Origin: Phycisphaerae bacterium
GTDB taxonomy: Bacteria > Planctomycetota > Phycisphaerae > Phycisphaerales > UBA1924
Assembly: GCA_016794925.1 (NCBI GenBank)
Contig: JAEUIW010000002.1
Coordinates: 62,001-126,000, forward strand
Length of the DNA stretch: 64,000 nt
Reading direction: 5' to 3'
Shown: positions 43,372-54,214 of the stretch, piece after piece
Layout: the number at the start of each line of letters is the position of its first letter
Position numbering within the stretch: the stretch's first letter is position 1
Program-made: the position numbers and the translations under genes
Notes under the pieces: generated by a model
Told to the model about the DNA's origin: nothing
What the model saw: the letters and a program-made list of their open reading frames with translations, nothing else
Databases searched by the model: none

Positions 43372-45933
43372 TTACTTGGCCCCGGGATCCTGGTTCTCAG
43401 CGCCGGGCTCGAACCGCGGCACGCTGGTTGCCAGGCGTGCATAGCAACGAATGTCCGGACCACGGTCGAGCCGTTCTTTGATCATCTCGGCGAGCGCCAC
43501 AGTGGTAGCGTCGGACGAGAACAGGCACGCGCCAAGGAACGCATCGTCGGGCTCGGAGACGCGCGTCAGCAGCCGCAGCGCGGCCACCGCCGGATCAGCG
43601 TCGTCAGGGAGCGACCGATCGAAGGTCGCCATCCCGGGCGCCAGCACATGGTGGGGCGTCATTGCCAGCATGAGCAATCGCTCCTCGCGATCCGCTCGGG
43701 CGTACCGCCGGCTCAGGGCGCCCGCCACGGACTCGACCTGCTCCGACGTGATCCGCTCGCGAGACTCCGGCGGCAGGAGTATTCTCCAACGCGCCGCGCC
43801 CAGTACAGAGGCCAGTCGCTCGCGCGCGGCGTTTTCGATGAGCCCATCAAGGGCCGTCGCCTCCGCGCTCGCTTCGTCGAACGCGGACCGCTCCAGAAGA
43901 TCGGATTCCGTCGCGATGCAGTGCGGCCCGACCTCGAAGCCGCCGGACTGACCCGCCGTGAAGCCCTGGATGATGCGGTACCGGAGGCGGGAGGCTCGTC
44001 CGCCGACCAGCTCCAGTGCCCACCCGAGATAACCGGGATCGGCCCAGACACGAACGTCGATTTCCTCGCGCGGCATCAGCCGCAGTCGGCGCTCGACCGA
44101 GACCACCTCGGGCACGGCGCTGGCCACAACTTGCTTCGAGTCCACGTCGACCCGCGGCGCGAGCAGCAGCTGGGAATTGATGGGGCCGGCGGGTGATACG
44201 CCCAGCGGGATTGGCGCGGTGTTGCGGAGGCGTACGCGGAGCACGGCGCGATCGATGGGCCCGATCTTGCGGTTCTCGAAACTCGCGGTGAGGCTCATGA
44301 AGTTCCGCGGGTTCTCGACCATCCGATCCAGGTGCGCGGGGATCGACTTGGCCCAATCCTCGAGCGCCTTGGCCTCGGGGCCAGGATCAAAGGCGGCTCC
44401 ACCCGCTTTCTCCGCCCTCGTGGCCGCCCATGCTCCCGCGAGCGTGCCGGCCTGCCTGCGGGCCACGGCGGTGTAACGGGCGCCCGCGCCGGCGTCGCCG
44501 CGTGCCTCGAGAACCGCGGCCATTCCCATGTCGGCGAGCGGGTCCGTGCCGCTCAACGGGGCAAGCAGCCGCTCGGCCGCGACGAGGTCGCCCTTGTGGA
44601 GGGACATCCAGCCCTCGAGGCGTGATCGCGCATCGGGGTTGATGCCCCGTTGCTCGCGGAGTTCGGCCAGCGCAGCCTCGGCCTTGTCGAGCTGCTGACC
44701 CGTCCACACGCGGAGCCACGTCGCCTCGTTGGTCCAGCGGCGCGTCTCCTCCTCGGCGTCGGACTCGGTCATGTTGTCCGGCCGGGTGGCCGGGCTCGCG
44801 ATGCGGCTGACGTATCGCTCAAGAGTGCCCTCGAACTCCTCCATGCAGCTCGTGGTCCGGGCATCGTCTCCGACGGCCGAGGCCGAAGCGAGGCGCACGC
44901 GCTCCATGTCGAGGGTCAGGCGGATGTCCTTGGGATCCTGAATGCGGCGGGCGGCGATGCCCGACTTCAGGGCCTCCTCCCGCAGCTGCTCCATCTGTTT
45001 GCGGGGCCGATCGATGAGCGCCGAGAGGTCGGCCAGCACGCGCGAGCCGCCCTGCACCCGCCACTTCTGCACCTGAAGTTCCGCGTCCATTGCGTCCGTC
45101 AGCCGCACACCCTGCTGCTCAGCCAGGGACTTCATCAAGTCGTAGAACCGCTGGGCGCCCTTCGCGGCGCCGGCCGCAGCCAATTCTCGCGCCAGCCGCA
45201 GGTGCGTCGCGTGATCCAGTGGATCGGCGTACAGCAGCGTCGCGAGCAGGTCCAGGCGAGCGCGATGATCGGTGATGCGCGTGTCGGCAAAGTCGACGGC
45301 GAGCAAGGCGGCATCCTTATTCGTCGCGTCGAGTTCAATCGCGCGCGAAAGCCAGCGTGCGAACACGGGCGACTCGCCCCGCTGATGGTGCAGGAGCGCG
45401 GCTTCGAGCGCCAGACGGGAACGTACCGACGGGTCGAGCGCCCGGGCCCCATCGCCCGTGAGTCGCTCCAGCTGGGCGAGACGCTCCTCGACGCTCTGCA
45501 AACGGCCGATCTGCCCGAGCACGAGTCGGAGCTGCGCGACCGTGTCCGACGCATCGCCACGGACGACCGACCGGAGCGCCTCGGTTTCCGCGTCGGCGTC
45601 ACCCGCCGCGCGGGCCGCGTCGGCGACCATGCGGGCGATGTCCGCGTCCTGCGGCGCGAGCGTCGATGCCATGCGCAGAACCGTGTGCGCGATCCGGAAG
45701 TCGCTCTCGCCGGGGTCCCGGATGAGCTTCAGGTCGAGCAGCGCCGTCCGTGCAACCTGACGGGCGACGAGCGACCGCCAGAGCTGGTCCGCATCCGCAC
45801 GCGGCGGCTCGATGGCAACGTGAACGCCCAGCGGCATCGGCGCTCCCCACGCCGCGGCGTTCCGCGTCGCGCCAACGGCCGCGAGCGCCAACACCGCCGC
45901 TCCCGGCAGCCCGAATCGCACCCGCTTGATCAC
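43372..45933 (-). CDS. Large exported protein of unknown function, helical repeat (TPR-like) N-terminal half
   Basis: An 853-residue protein starting at GTG 45933, which overlaps the stop of the upstream membrane-protein gene (GTGA). The N-terminus IKRVRFGLPGAAVLALAAVG is a signal peptide. Residues about 80-560 are repeated helix pairs rich in Ala, Leu, Arg and Asp, TPR-like in spacing (IARMVADAARAAGDADAETE; FARWLSRAIELDATNKDAAL; AAERLLAPLSGTDPLADMGM). The C-terminal part is more beta-rich (IGPIDRAVLRVRLRNTAPIP; LMPREEIDVRVWADPG). No catalytic motif is visible. It likely works in the periplasm or at the cell surface; the paired upstream gene encodes its membrane partner candidate. Confidence 0.72.
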   Translation of the reverse strand: MIKRVRFGLPGAAVLALAAVGATRNAAAWGAPMPLGVHVAIEPPRADADQLWRSLVARQVARTALLDLKLIRDPGESDFRIAHTVLRMASTLAPQDADIARMVADAARAAGDADAETEALRSVVRGDASDTVAQLRLVLGQIGRLQSVEERLAQLERLTGDGARALDPSVRSRLALEAALLHHQRGESPVFARWLSRAIELDATNKDAALLAVDFADTRITDHRARLDLLATLLYADPLDHATHLRLARELAAAGAAKGAQRFYDLMKSLAEQQGVRLTDAMDAELQVQKWRVQGGSRVLADLSALIDRPRKQMEQLREEALKSGIAARRIQDPKDIRLTLDMERVRLASASAVGDDARTTSCMEEFEGTLERYVSRIASPATRPDNMTESDAEEETRRWTNEATWLRVWTGQQLDKAEAALAELREQRGINPDARSRLEGWMSLHKGDLVAAERLLAPLSGTDPLADMGMAAVLEARGDAGAGARYTAVARRQAGTLAGAWAATRAEKAGGAAFDPGPEAKALEDWAKSIPAHLDRMVENPRNFMSLTASFENRKIGPIDRAVLRVRLRNTAPIPLGVSPAGPINSQLLLAPRVDVDSKQVVASAVPEVVSVERRLRLMPREEIDVRVWADPGYLGWALELVGGRASRLRYRIIQGFTAGQSGGFEVGPHCIATESDLLERSAFDEASAEATALDGLIENAARERLASVLGAARWRILLPPESRERITSEQVESVAGALSRRYARADREERLLMLAMTPHHVLAPGMATFDRSLPDDADPAVAALRLLTRVSEPDDAFLGACLFSSDATTVALAEMIKERLDRGPDIRCYARLATSVPRFEPGAENQDPGAK

Positions 45934-46250
45934 TTGGCGTCTCCGATCACAAGAAGGAGGAACTTCGTCAGAAGAGCCAGCACCCCTGCAAAGAAGACCA
46001 GCGCCGCCGCGACCTGAAAACTCCCGGTCAGGCGCTGGCTCGCGCCGGGGAACAGGCGATCGGCCACGAGCGCGGAGAAGAGGAACTGCCCCATCGCAAG
46101 AAATGTGACGCCGCCGAGCAGGCTCGCCGTCCGGAACACGGGCCAACGCCCGGGCCACTCAACCACCACCCAGATTCCGCCCGTGACCGCGAGAAGGGCC
46201 CACGCCGATGCCAGCGCCATCACCGCCCAAGTCCAGAATCCTCGCCCCAT
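45930..46250 (-). CDS. Small integral membrane protein of unknown function
   Basis: About 106 residues from ATG 46250 (MGRGFWTWAVMALASAW). Three to four hydrophobic helices are visible: WAVMALASAWALLAVTGGIW, LLGGVTFLAMGQFLFSALVA and VAAALVFFAGVLALLTKFLL. A longer frame to 46295 adds residues without a better ribosome site. It is translationally coupled to the large exported protein downstream and starts 63 bp after the rho stop, so it may be transcribed from rho read-through. No family recognised. Confidence 0.65.
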   Translation of the reverse strand: MGRGFWTWAVMALASAWALLAVTGGIWVVVEWPGRWPVFRTASLLGGVTFLAMGQFLFSALVADRLFPGASQRLTGSFQVAAALVFFAGVLALLTKFLLLVIGDAK

Positions 46251-46313
46251 GATCGTGCCCCGCGTGGTTCCGCTCAGCACCGACGTCGCCCCCAACCCGC
46301 CTGCCCGCTCGGC

Positions 46314-48095
46314 TCAGCCGAGGTTCATCGAGATGAGGAACTCCGCGTTGGTCTTGAACTTGGCCAAACGGCTCTTGAGCAGCTCCATCGCCTCGACCAC
46401 GTTCATGTCCGCCAGCACCTTGCGCAGCCGGTACACCAGCTCCAGCTCCTTCTTGTCCAGCAGCAGCTCCTCACGACGCGTCCCCGATGCCGCGACATCG
46501 ATGCACGGGTAGATGCGTTTCTCCATGAGTTTGCGATCGAGATGCAACTCCGAATTGCCCGTCCCCTTGAACTCCTCGAAGATGACCTCGTCCATCTTCG
46601 AGCCGGTGTCCACCAGCGCCGTGCCGATGATCGTCAACGATCCCCCGTCCTCGATGGCGCGAGCGGATCCGAAAAACTTCTTCGGACGCTGCAAGGCGTT
46701 CGCGTCGATGCCGCCGGACATGATCTTTCCCGAATGCGGCATCTCGGCGTTGTACGCGCGAGCCAACCGCGTGATCGAATCCAGCAGGATCACCACGTGC
46801 TGGCCGAACTCGACCATCCGGCGAGCCTTCTCGATGACCATCTCCGCCACCTGAACATGTCGCGACGAGTGCTCGTCGAACGTGCTCGCCACCACCTCGA
46901 CCTTCCGGTCGGTGTGCCTGCGAAAGTCCGTCACTTCCTCCGGACGCTCGTCAACCAGGAGCACGATGATCTTCACGTCCGGGTAGTTCTTGCTGATGGC
47001 TCGAGTGATCTTCTGCAGCAGCACCGTCTTGCCGGTGCGCGGCGGGGCCACGATCAACGCCCGCTGACCCTTGCCCAGCGGCGCGACCAGGTCCATGATC
47101 CGCATCTCGATCTCGTCGGGAGCGGTCTCGAGGATGAACCGCTCCTCGGGGTGCAGCGGCGTGAGGTCCTCGAACGGAGTCAGCCGACCCGACCGCGTCG
47201 GCGGCGCCGCGTTCACCTCGTCCACGCGCAGCAGGGCGAAGTACCGTTCGCTCTCCTTGGGTGGCCGGATCGCGCCCTTGACCTCCATCCCGCGCCGCAG
47301 CCCGAACCGCCGAACCAGGGTCGGCGACACGTAAATGTCGTCCGGGCCAGCCAGGTACGACTGCTCGGGCGAGCGGAGGAACCCGAACCCGTCCTGCATG
47401 ATCTCAAGCGTGCCCTCGCCGAACATCAGCCCCTGCTTGGCGGCACGGGTCTTGAGCACCTTGAAGATCAGGTCCTGCTTGGGAACCTGGAAGTAATTCT
47501 CGAGGCCCTCTTTCTTCGCGACCGCGTGCAGCTCTTCGATGTTCATGCGCTGCAACTGCGAGATCGTCAACGCGTCCTTGAGGGTCTTGGGGTCGGCCTG
47601 CGCCACGATCCGTTCGAGCTCCGCCGCCTCCCGCTCCAGCTCCTCGTCGCTGGGAAGCACGAAGTCCCACGATCCGCTGGGACGGAACTCGGCCGGTCCC
47701 CCTCCCATTCCCGGGCCCATCCCCATTCCGCCCTTGCGGCGCTTTTTCTTGCGGCGATGACCACCGCGATCCCCGTATCCCCCGTACGAGCCTCCACCGC
47801 CTTGGCCGTTGGGGTATGGACGCGATCCCCCGTAGCCGTAGCCCCCGCCTTGCCCCGGCGAAGAACTCGGAGCTGAGTGACCGTGCTCCCGCTCGCCCGA
47901 TCCCCCGCCACCCTGACCGAACGACGGCGAAGGCGCCGGAGCCGAGGGTGATTGCGGCAGGGTTGGTGATACCGACGGTGCCGGAGCTGGCGCAGGCGCG
48001 CGACGCGCGACAGGCGATGCACCGTCCGATGGAGACGGCGCGGGGCGCGTCACGGCTGACTTGGGTTCTTCCGAAGGGCCATGTGACTTTGCCAT
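46314..48095 (-). CDS. rho: Transcription termination factor Rho with a long low-complexity N-terminal extension
   Basis: A 593-residue hexameric RNA helicase. The ATG at 48095 has an AAGGA site upstream. Residues 1-140 are an added low-complexity region: Pro/Ala/Ser-rich, then Gly/Tyr-rich with [18 protein letters not shown], then a basic block [11 protein letters not shown]. The Rho_N domain starts about 165, followed by the RNA-binding cold-shock-like domain ([33 protein letters not shown]). The ATPase has P-loop [14 protein letters not shown], Walker [17 protein letters not shown] and EGGSL-like region [18 protein letters not shown]. It is preceded by a 350-bp leader and is followed by two genes in the same direction. 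It supplies factor-dependent termination for the cell. Confidence 0.96.
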   Translation of the reverse strand: MAKSHGPSEEPKSAVTRPAPSPSDGASPVARRAPAPAPAPSVSPTLPQSPSAPAPSPSFGQGGGGSGEREHGHSAPSSSPGQGGGYGYGGSRPYPNGQGGGGSYGGYGDRGGHRRKKKRRKGGMGMGPGMGGGPAEFRPSGSWDFVLPSDEELEREAAELERIVAQADPKTLKDALTISQLQRMNIEELHAVAKKEGLENYFQVPKQDLIFKVLKTRAAKQGLMFGEGTLEIMQDGFGFLRSPEQSYLAGPDDIYVSPTLVRRFGLRRGMEVKGAIRPPKESERYFALLRVDEVNAAPPTRSGRLTPFEDLTPLHPEERFILETAPDEIEMRIMDLVAPLGKGQRALIVAPPRTGKTVLLQKITRAISKNYPDVKIIVLLVDERPEEVTDFRRHTDRKVEVVASTFDEHSSRHVQVAEMVIEKARRMVEFGQHVVILLDSITRLARAYNAEMPHSGKIMSGGIDANALQRPKKFFGSARAIEDGGSLTIIGTALVDTGSKMDEVIFEEFKGTGNSELHLDRKLMEKRIYPCIDVAASGTRREELLLDKKELELVYRLRKVLADMNVVEAMELLKSRLAKFKTNAEFLISMNLG

Positions 48096-48445
48096 GCCGC
48101 TGCTTCCTTGAATGGTTGCGATCACCGCCCTGATTCAGGGGCTGAACGGTCGATTCGTTTCTCTTGTATCGAGTAGATGGTGCAACCCTGCACGCTCGCC
48201 GAGGGTGCCTGACGGCTCCTCACGGCTGTCCTGATCTCAGTCCGCTCGCCCCAGTTCGGGCTCAACATTCAACCGTTCACCCCGGGCCCCGTCATCGAGG
48301 GCAAATCCATACGCGGTAAACTGGTTGGGTGTGCCCGGTCAGTCGCGGCGGAAGCCGTGGGAGTCGTCCCGCCCTGACCCGACTGCTGCGCCACAGTATA
48401 GCACCGGACCCGCTCGGTCGAGTCAATCCCACCCCGCCGGCCGCA
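48096..48445 (-). promoter_or_regulatory. rho leader / intergenic region with possible promoter
   Basis: A 350-bp gap between coaE and rho. On the minus strand, TTGACT (48426-48421) and TATACT (48400-48395) form a sigma-70-like pair, but spacing is 20 bases, longer than usual. If used, rho mRNA would have a leader of about 290 nt. That leader contains a short open frame starting ATGGATTTGCCC (MDLPSMTGPGVNG, 13 codons). E. coli rho is known to be controlled by attenuation in its leader; whether that happens here is not shown. No other gene or repeat is seen. Confidence 0.4.
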
Positions 48446-49078
48446 TCAGCGCGGCGCCCGGGGCCCGCGGCAGCGGATCTCTGCCAGGACCGCCTCAACC
48501 CGAGTCCGCAGGTCGGCCGGATCGCCGACATTGGCAACCACGAAATCGGAGCGACGCATCTTGTCGTCCGGGGTGAGTTGAGATGCCTCGCGGCGCGCCA
48601 ACTCGGCCTCATCCCAGCCCCGGCTCCGTCGCACGCGCTCAAGCCGTACCTCGCGCGGCGCATCCACGAAGATGATCCAGTCACACTCCCGATCGACCGC
48701 GGCCTCGTGCAGCAGCGGCGCGTCGATGACCAACGCGATCGCTCCGTCCCGCCCCGCACGTTCGAGCAGGGCGTGCCGTCCGGCCCGCACCATCGGATGG
48801 AGCAGCGATTCCAAGCGGGCCCGCTCCGCGGGAGCCGCGAACACGATCGAGGCCACACGGGACCGATCGATCTCGCCGCGCGGGTCGAGCACGCCCGAGC
48901 CCCACCACGCGACGAGTTGCTCGCGCACGCGGGGCACGCGCAGCGCCTCCCTGGCCTGCGCATCGGAGTCGGCCACCACGCAACCCAGGTCGCGCAGCAC
49001 CCCCGCAACCTCGGACTTGCCCGAGCCGATGCCCCCGCACAGCCCGATCACCAGCGGTCGCGGCCCCGGAACGCTCAT
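48446..49078 (-). CDS. coaE: Dephospho-CoA kinase
   Basis: A 210-residue P-loop kinase for the last step of coenzyme A synthesis. P-loop: VIGLCGGIGSGKSEVAGVL. It continues with VADSDAQAREALR, a lid region VIDAPLLHEAAVDRECDWII and RVRRSRGWDEAELARREASQ. The start ATG 49078 overlaps the stop of the PH-domain gene (ATGA), giving coupled translation in an hpt / PH-domain / coaE operon. Upstream sequence in the same frame is shadow coding of that gene. Confidence 0.92.
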   Translation of the reverse strand: MSVPGPRPLVIGLCGGIGSGKSEVAGVLRDLGCVVADSDAQAREALRVPRVREQLVAWWGSGVLDPRGEIDRSRVASIVFAAPAERARLESLLHPMVRAGRHALLERAGRDGAIALVIDAPLLHEAAVDRECDWIIFVDAPREVRLERVRRSRGWDEAELARREASQLTPDDKMRRSDFVVANVGDPADLRTRVEAVLAEIRCRGPRAPR

Positions 49079-49665
49079 CGAGACCCGGTCCCCGACCCGT
49101 AGCGGTCGATCGCTTCGCGCACCACCCGAACCACCGCCACCGGGTTGGCGACCATGAACCACGAGAACTCGATCGAGACACTGCCCGCCGTTGCAAACCC
49201 GACGCTCCCCAGGCCGCACAGCCGCTCCCGCACGGAGCGAAAGACGATCACGTGCTGGATCGATCGCAGCGGCGCGTCGTACGCGACCTGCCGGAACACG
49301 CCCGCCAGGCGCATCACGCGTCGGTCCGTCAGCACGTACAAGCGGCACGACCAGTCAACGGCGTGCCACCCCAGCGTCAGCCCCCCGCACACCGCGGCGG
49401 CGGCGGCCGCGCGCCCGCCGTATCCGCCGAGCAGGCCCCGCGCATCCAGCCACAGCGAGATCGCCGCGACCAGCCCCAGATTCAACAGCAGCCCCAGCGG
49501 CCGAAGCACGATCGACACGGGATGCGGCCGGAGCGTCAGCAGGATGGTCTCGCTCGATGGCACAAGGTCCGATAACGCGGCCCAGGCTGGCCCCCCCACG
49601 GCCGACGGTCGCGCCGCGGCGTCCGCCGCACGCGCCACGCCGGGCTCGCGCAGCGCCGGATTCAC
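49075..49665 (-). CDS. Membrane protein with bacterial PH (bPH2) domain
   Basis: A 196-residue protein starting at GTG 49665, inside the hpt stop. Two hydrophobic segments about residues 55-100 (VLRPLGLLLNLGLVAAISLW; AAAAVCGGLTLGWHAVD) are followed by a bPH2-type domain: RLYVLTDRRVMRLAGVFRQV, DAPLRSIQHVIVFRS, LCGLGSVGFATAGSVSIEFS. LTDRR-x-M and I-x-V are typical of the YdbT/PH family. Function unknown; usually membrane associated. It lies between hpt and coaE, with overlaps on both sides. Confidence 0.82.
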   Translation of the reverse strand: MNPALREPGVARAADAAARPSAVGGPAWAALSDLVPSSETILLTLRPHPVSIVLRPLGLLLNLGLVAAISLWLDARGLLGGYGGRAAAAAAVCGGLTLGWHAVDWSCRLYVLTDRRVMRLAGVFRQVAYDAPLRSIQHVIVFRSVRERLCGLGSVGFATAGSVSIEFSWFMVANPVAVVRVVREAIDRYGSGTGSR

Positions 49666-50270
49666 GCGGGTGTCCCCGTTCCGGGCGAGGCGAATTGCTC
49701 CGCACGCAGCGTCACGATGTCCGGCAGATTCCGGTAATAACCATCGAAATCAAGCCCGTATCCCACCACGAACTCGTCCTCGATGTCGAAGCCGACATGC
49801 TCGACGCTGACGTCCACGGCCCGCGGACCGCCGGCCAGCCGCTTGCGAAGCAGCACCGCCAGCCGCAGCGACGCCGGTCGCTGCCCCTCGATCTCCCGCC
49901 GCACCATCCCCAACGTTCGCCCCGAATCCAGGATGTCGTCAACCACCAGCACGTGGGCGCCCGCCAGCCCGCGCGGCATCTCGCCCTGAAGCGTGACGCC
50001 CTGGCTCTGGGTTGTCTTGCCGGGGTAGCTCGACACCGTCATCAATTGCACGCTGAGCTTCAGCGGCATGCGGCGGATCAGGTCCGCCACGAACACCAGC
50101 GAGCCCGTCAGGATCGGCACCAGCACCACGCGCGGCTCGGCCCCGGCCGGTGCGACCGGGTGCCCCGCGATCTCGCTCTCGATGTCCCGCGCGATCTGCT
50201 CGCCCATCTCGCCCACGCGCCGGGCGATGCGAGAGCGGTCGATCAGCACGCGGTCAATCTCGCGCAACAT
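49662..50270 (-). CDS. hpt: Hypoxanthine phosphoribosyltransferase
   Basis: A 202-residue purine salvage enzyme forming IMP/GMP from hypoxanthine/guanine and PRPP. The N-terminal R-I-A-R-R-V-x-E-M-G-E-Q-I pattern, VVLVPILTGSLVFVADLIRR and MTVSSYPGKTTQSQG are all typical. The PRPP motif is VLVVDDILDSGRTLG, followed by FDIEDEFVVGYGLDFDGYYR, a family signature. No strong ribosome-binding site. It is the first gene of a leftward overlapping trio (hpt, PH-domain gene, coaE) and is divergent from ppa with 96 bp between starts. Confidence 0.94.
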   Translation of the reverse strand: MLREIDRVLIDRSRIARRVGEMGEQIARDIESEIAGHPVAPAGAEPRVVLVPILTGSLVFVADLIRRMPLKLSVQLMTVSSYPGKTTQSQGVTLQGEMPRGLAGAHVLVVDDILDSGRTLGMVRREIEGQRPASLRLAVLLRKRLAGGPRAVDVSVEHVGFDIEDEFVVGYGLDFDGYYRNLPDIVTLRAEQFASPGTGTPA

Positions 50271-50366
50271 CCGATGAGAATAGCGATCGGTCCCGCGCCG
50301 GGATTCCCCCGCCGGGGGCAGCCCGCGGACCGCGTCCGGGCCGACCCCCGATCCCTACCCTCCGCC

Positions 50367-50933
50367 ATGGTCCACCCCTGGCACGACGTCACGCCCGCCG
50401 TGGAAGACCGGGATCTTCCCGAGTACTTCAAATCCATCGTCGAGATCCCCAAGGGATCCAACCTCAAGTTCGAACTCGACAAGGGCTCGGGGCTGCTCCG
50501 CCTCGACCGCGTGCTCTCCTCCGCCGTCTACTACCCCGCGAACTACGGGTTCATCCCGCAGACGCTGGCCGAGGACGACGACCCCATGGACGTGCTGGTG
50601 TACTGCACGGAGTCCATCCCGCCGCTGACCCTCTGCGACGCCCGCGCCGTGGGCCTCATGTCGATGATCGATCAGGGCCAGCCCGACCACAAGATCATCG
50701 CCGTGCTGGTCCAGGATCCGATCTACAACGAGTTCCGCACCGCCAGCGATTTCCCCAGCCACATCTTCAAACTCCTGCGCCGCTTCTTCAACGACTACAA
50801 GCAGCTGGAGGGCAAGGAGGTCACCGTTGACGAGATCCTCCCCGCCCAGGCGGCGCACGCCATCATCGAGGACTCGCTGGCCCGATACGACAAGGCGCGT
50901 CAGCGTGGCGCGATCAAGGGGCTCGTGAACTAA
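50367..50933 (+). CDS. ppa: Inorganic pyrophosphatase (family I)
   Basis: A 188-residue enzyme that hydrolyses pyrophosphate and drives biosynthesis forward. Signatures: VEIPKGSNLKFELDKGSG, the active-site YPANYGFIPQTLAEDDDPMD and VLVYC, then ARAVGLMSMIDQGQPDHKI and HIFKLLRRFFNDYKQLEG. The D-D-D-P-M-D-V metal-binding motif is complete. Start ATG 50367 (MVHPWHDVTP) is chosen; the open frame upstream is antisense to hpt. It is convergent with pgi (19 bp between stops). Confidence 0.95.
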   Translation: MVHPWHDVTPAVEDRDLPEYFKSIVEIPKGSNLKFELDKGSGLLRLDRVLSSAVYYPANYGFIPQTLAEDDDPMDVLVYCTESIPPLTLCDARAVGLMSMIDQGQPDHKIIAVLVQDPIYNEFRTASDFPSHIFKLLRRFFNDYKQLEGKEVTVDEILPAQAAHAIIEDSLARYDKARQRGAIKGLVN

Positions 50934-50951
50934 CGCGGCGCCGGCTCGGCC

Positions 50952-53491
<2,540 letters not shown>

Positions 53492-53583
53492 CGAAATCCT
53501 CCTCCGCTTGGTGGATGTACCGGGTAGGATCAAATTGGCTCCGCCTTTCCCGGAACAACGCCAACGCGAACGGAGTTCTTCCC

Positions 53584-53817
53584 GTGCCCCTCTACGAGTA
53601 TGTCAGTCAAGCCGACGGCGAGGTCATCGAGTTACTCCGCGCGGTCTCCCAAGCCGATGAGCCCGTGCCGGACCCCAAAGGGCTTGGACGCGTGTTTGTC
53701 CGGAAGCTCTCGACGTTCGCCCCGCTATCGAGTTCGGGCCCGACGGCTCGGAATGTGCCCTTGGGAGGCGCCTGCGGCTGCGGCAAACCTCATGGCACAT
53801 GCCGCGGCGCGAGCTGA
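53584..53817 (+). CDS. FmdB-like small protein with lost zinc ligands and Cys/Gly tail
   Basis: A 77-residue protein from GTG 53584. The start PLYEYVSQADGEVIELLRAV has the same frame as FmdB-type zinc ribbons (P-L-Y-E-Y-x-C-x-x-C-G), but both Cys of the first knuckle are replaced (SQAD). The remainder is PDPKGLGRVFVRKLSTFAPL and a C-terminal GGACGCGKPHGTC. That arrangement suggests a derived family in which the only cysteines are at the end. A regulatory or metal-binding role is possible, but none is shown. The next gene begins 179 bp downstream, behind a separate promoter. Confidence 0.68.
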   Translation: MPLYEYVSQADGEVIELLRAVSQADEPVPDPKGLGRVFVRKLSTFAPLSSSGPTARNVPLGGACGCGKPHGTCRGAS

Positions 53818-53943
53818 ATCGACTTGCTGCGCTCGCCGCGAATTGACGACAGTTCGTTGCGCCAGATAGAACCGCTCTCGCGCAGATTCTGCGCTCCGAA
53901 TCACACGATCCACTCCCATGTGCTGCCTCGCCCAGTGAGGTGA

Positions 53944-53960
53944 TTGGCACGCCGGTTGTA
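53944..53960 (+). promoter_or_regulatory. Sigma-54-like -24/-12 promoter for the flagellar cluster
   Basis: TTGGCACGCCGGTTGTA matches the sigma-54 consensus TTGGCACG-N4-TTGCW, with GG and the -12 dinucleotide separated by the required 10 bases. The one core deviation is GT in place of GC at -12. Predicted transcription would start around 53971, about 25 bases before the ATG at 53996. Flagellar genes in many bacteria use sigma-54. Confidence 0.6.
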
Positions 53961-53995
53961 GCTCTCCCTCCGGGATGTTGCGCCCGGAGTAGCAC

Positions 53996-54214
53996 ATGGA
54001 CGGGAATGTTGTCTCAACACCATTTTCAGGGACCCAGGCCGAAGGGTTGGCCCTCGCGTGCCGCGACCTCGGCGGCCGCCTGGTGCGGGCGTCGCGTCTC
54101 GCCGCCGCGTTGCACATCACCCAAGCCGCTCGGCTGGCGTCGGAGCGGTTCCAAGAGGCACCGGCATCTGACATCGATTTCAACGTTGCCCCCGATGGGG
54201 AGCACGCCCCATGA
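53996..54214 (+). CDS. Small protein translationally coupled to flgF
   Basis: A 72-residue protein. ATG 53996 begins MDGNVVSTPFSGTQAEGLAL. A helical middle is rich in Ala, Arg and Leu (GGRLVRASRLAAALHITQAA). Its stop TGA overlaps the ATG of flgF (ATGA), and a sigma-54-like promoter lies just upstream, so it is the first gene of the flagellar transcript. No signal peptide or membrane helix. I do not recognise the family. Candidate roles include a small export chaperone or regulator, unsupported beyond context. Confidence 0.62.
   Translation: MDGNVVSTPFSGTQAEGLALACRDLGGRLVRASRLAAALHITQAARLASERFQEAPASDIDFNVAPDGEHAP

Noticed and set aside
44650-46017. 455-codon plus-strand frame opposite the large exported protein
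   Set aside because: The minus frame has a signal peptide and coupled start; the plus frame is a compositional shadow.
49191-50366. Extended N-terminus for ppa
   Set aside because: The added region is antisense to hpt and the PH-domain gene, and family I pyrophosphatases start near the chosen ATG.
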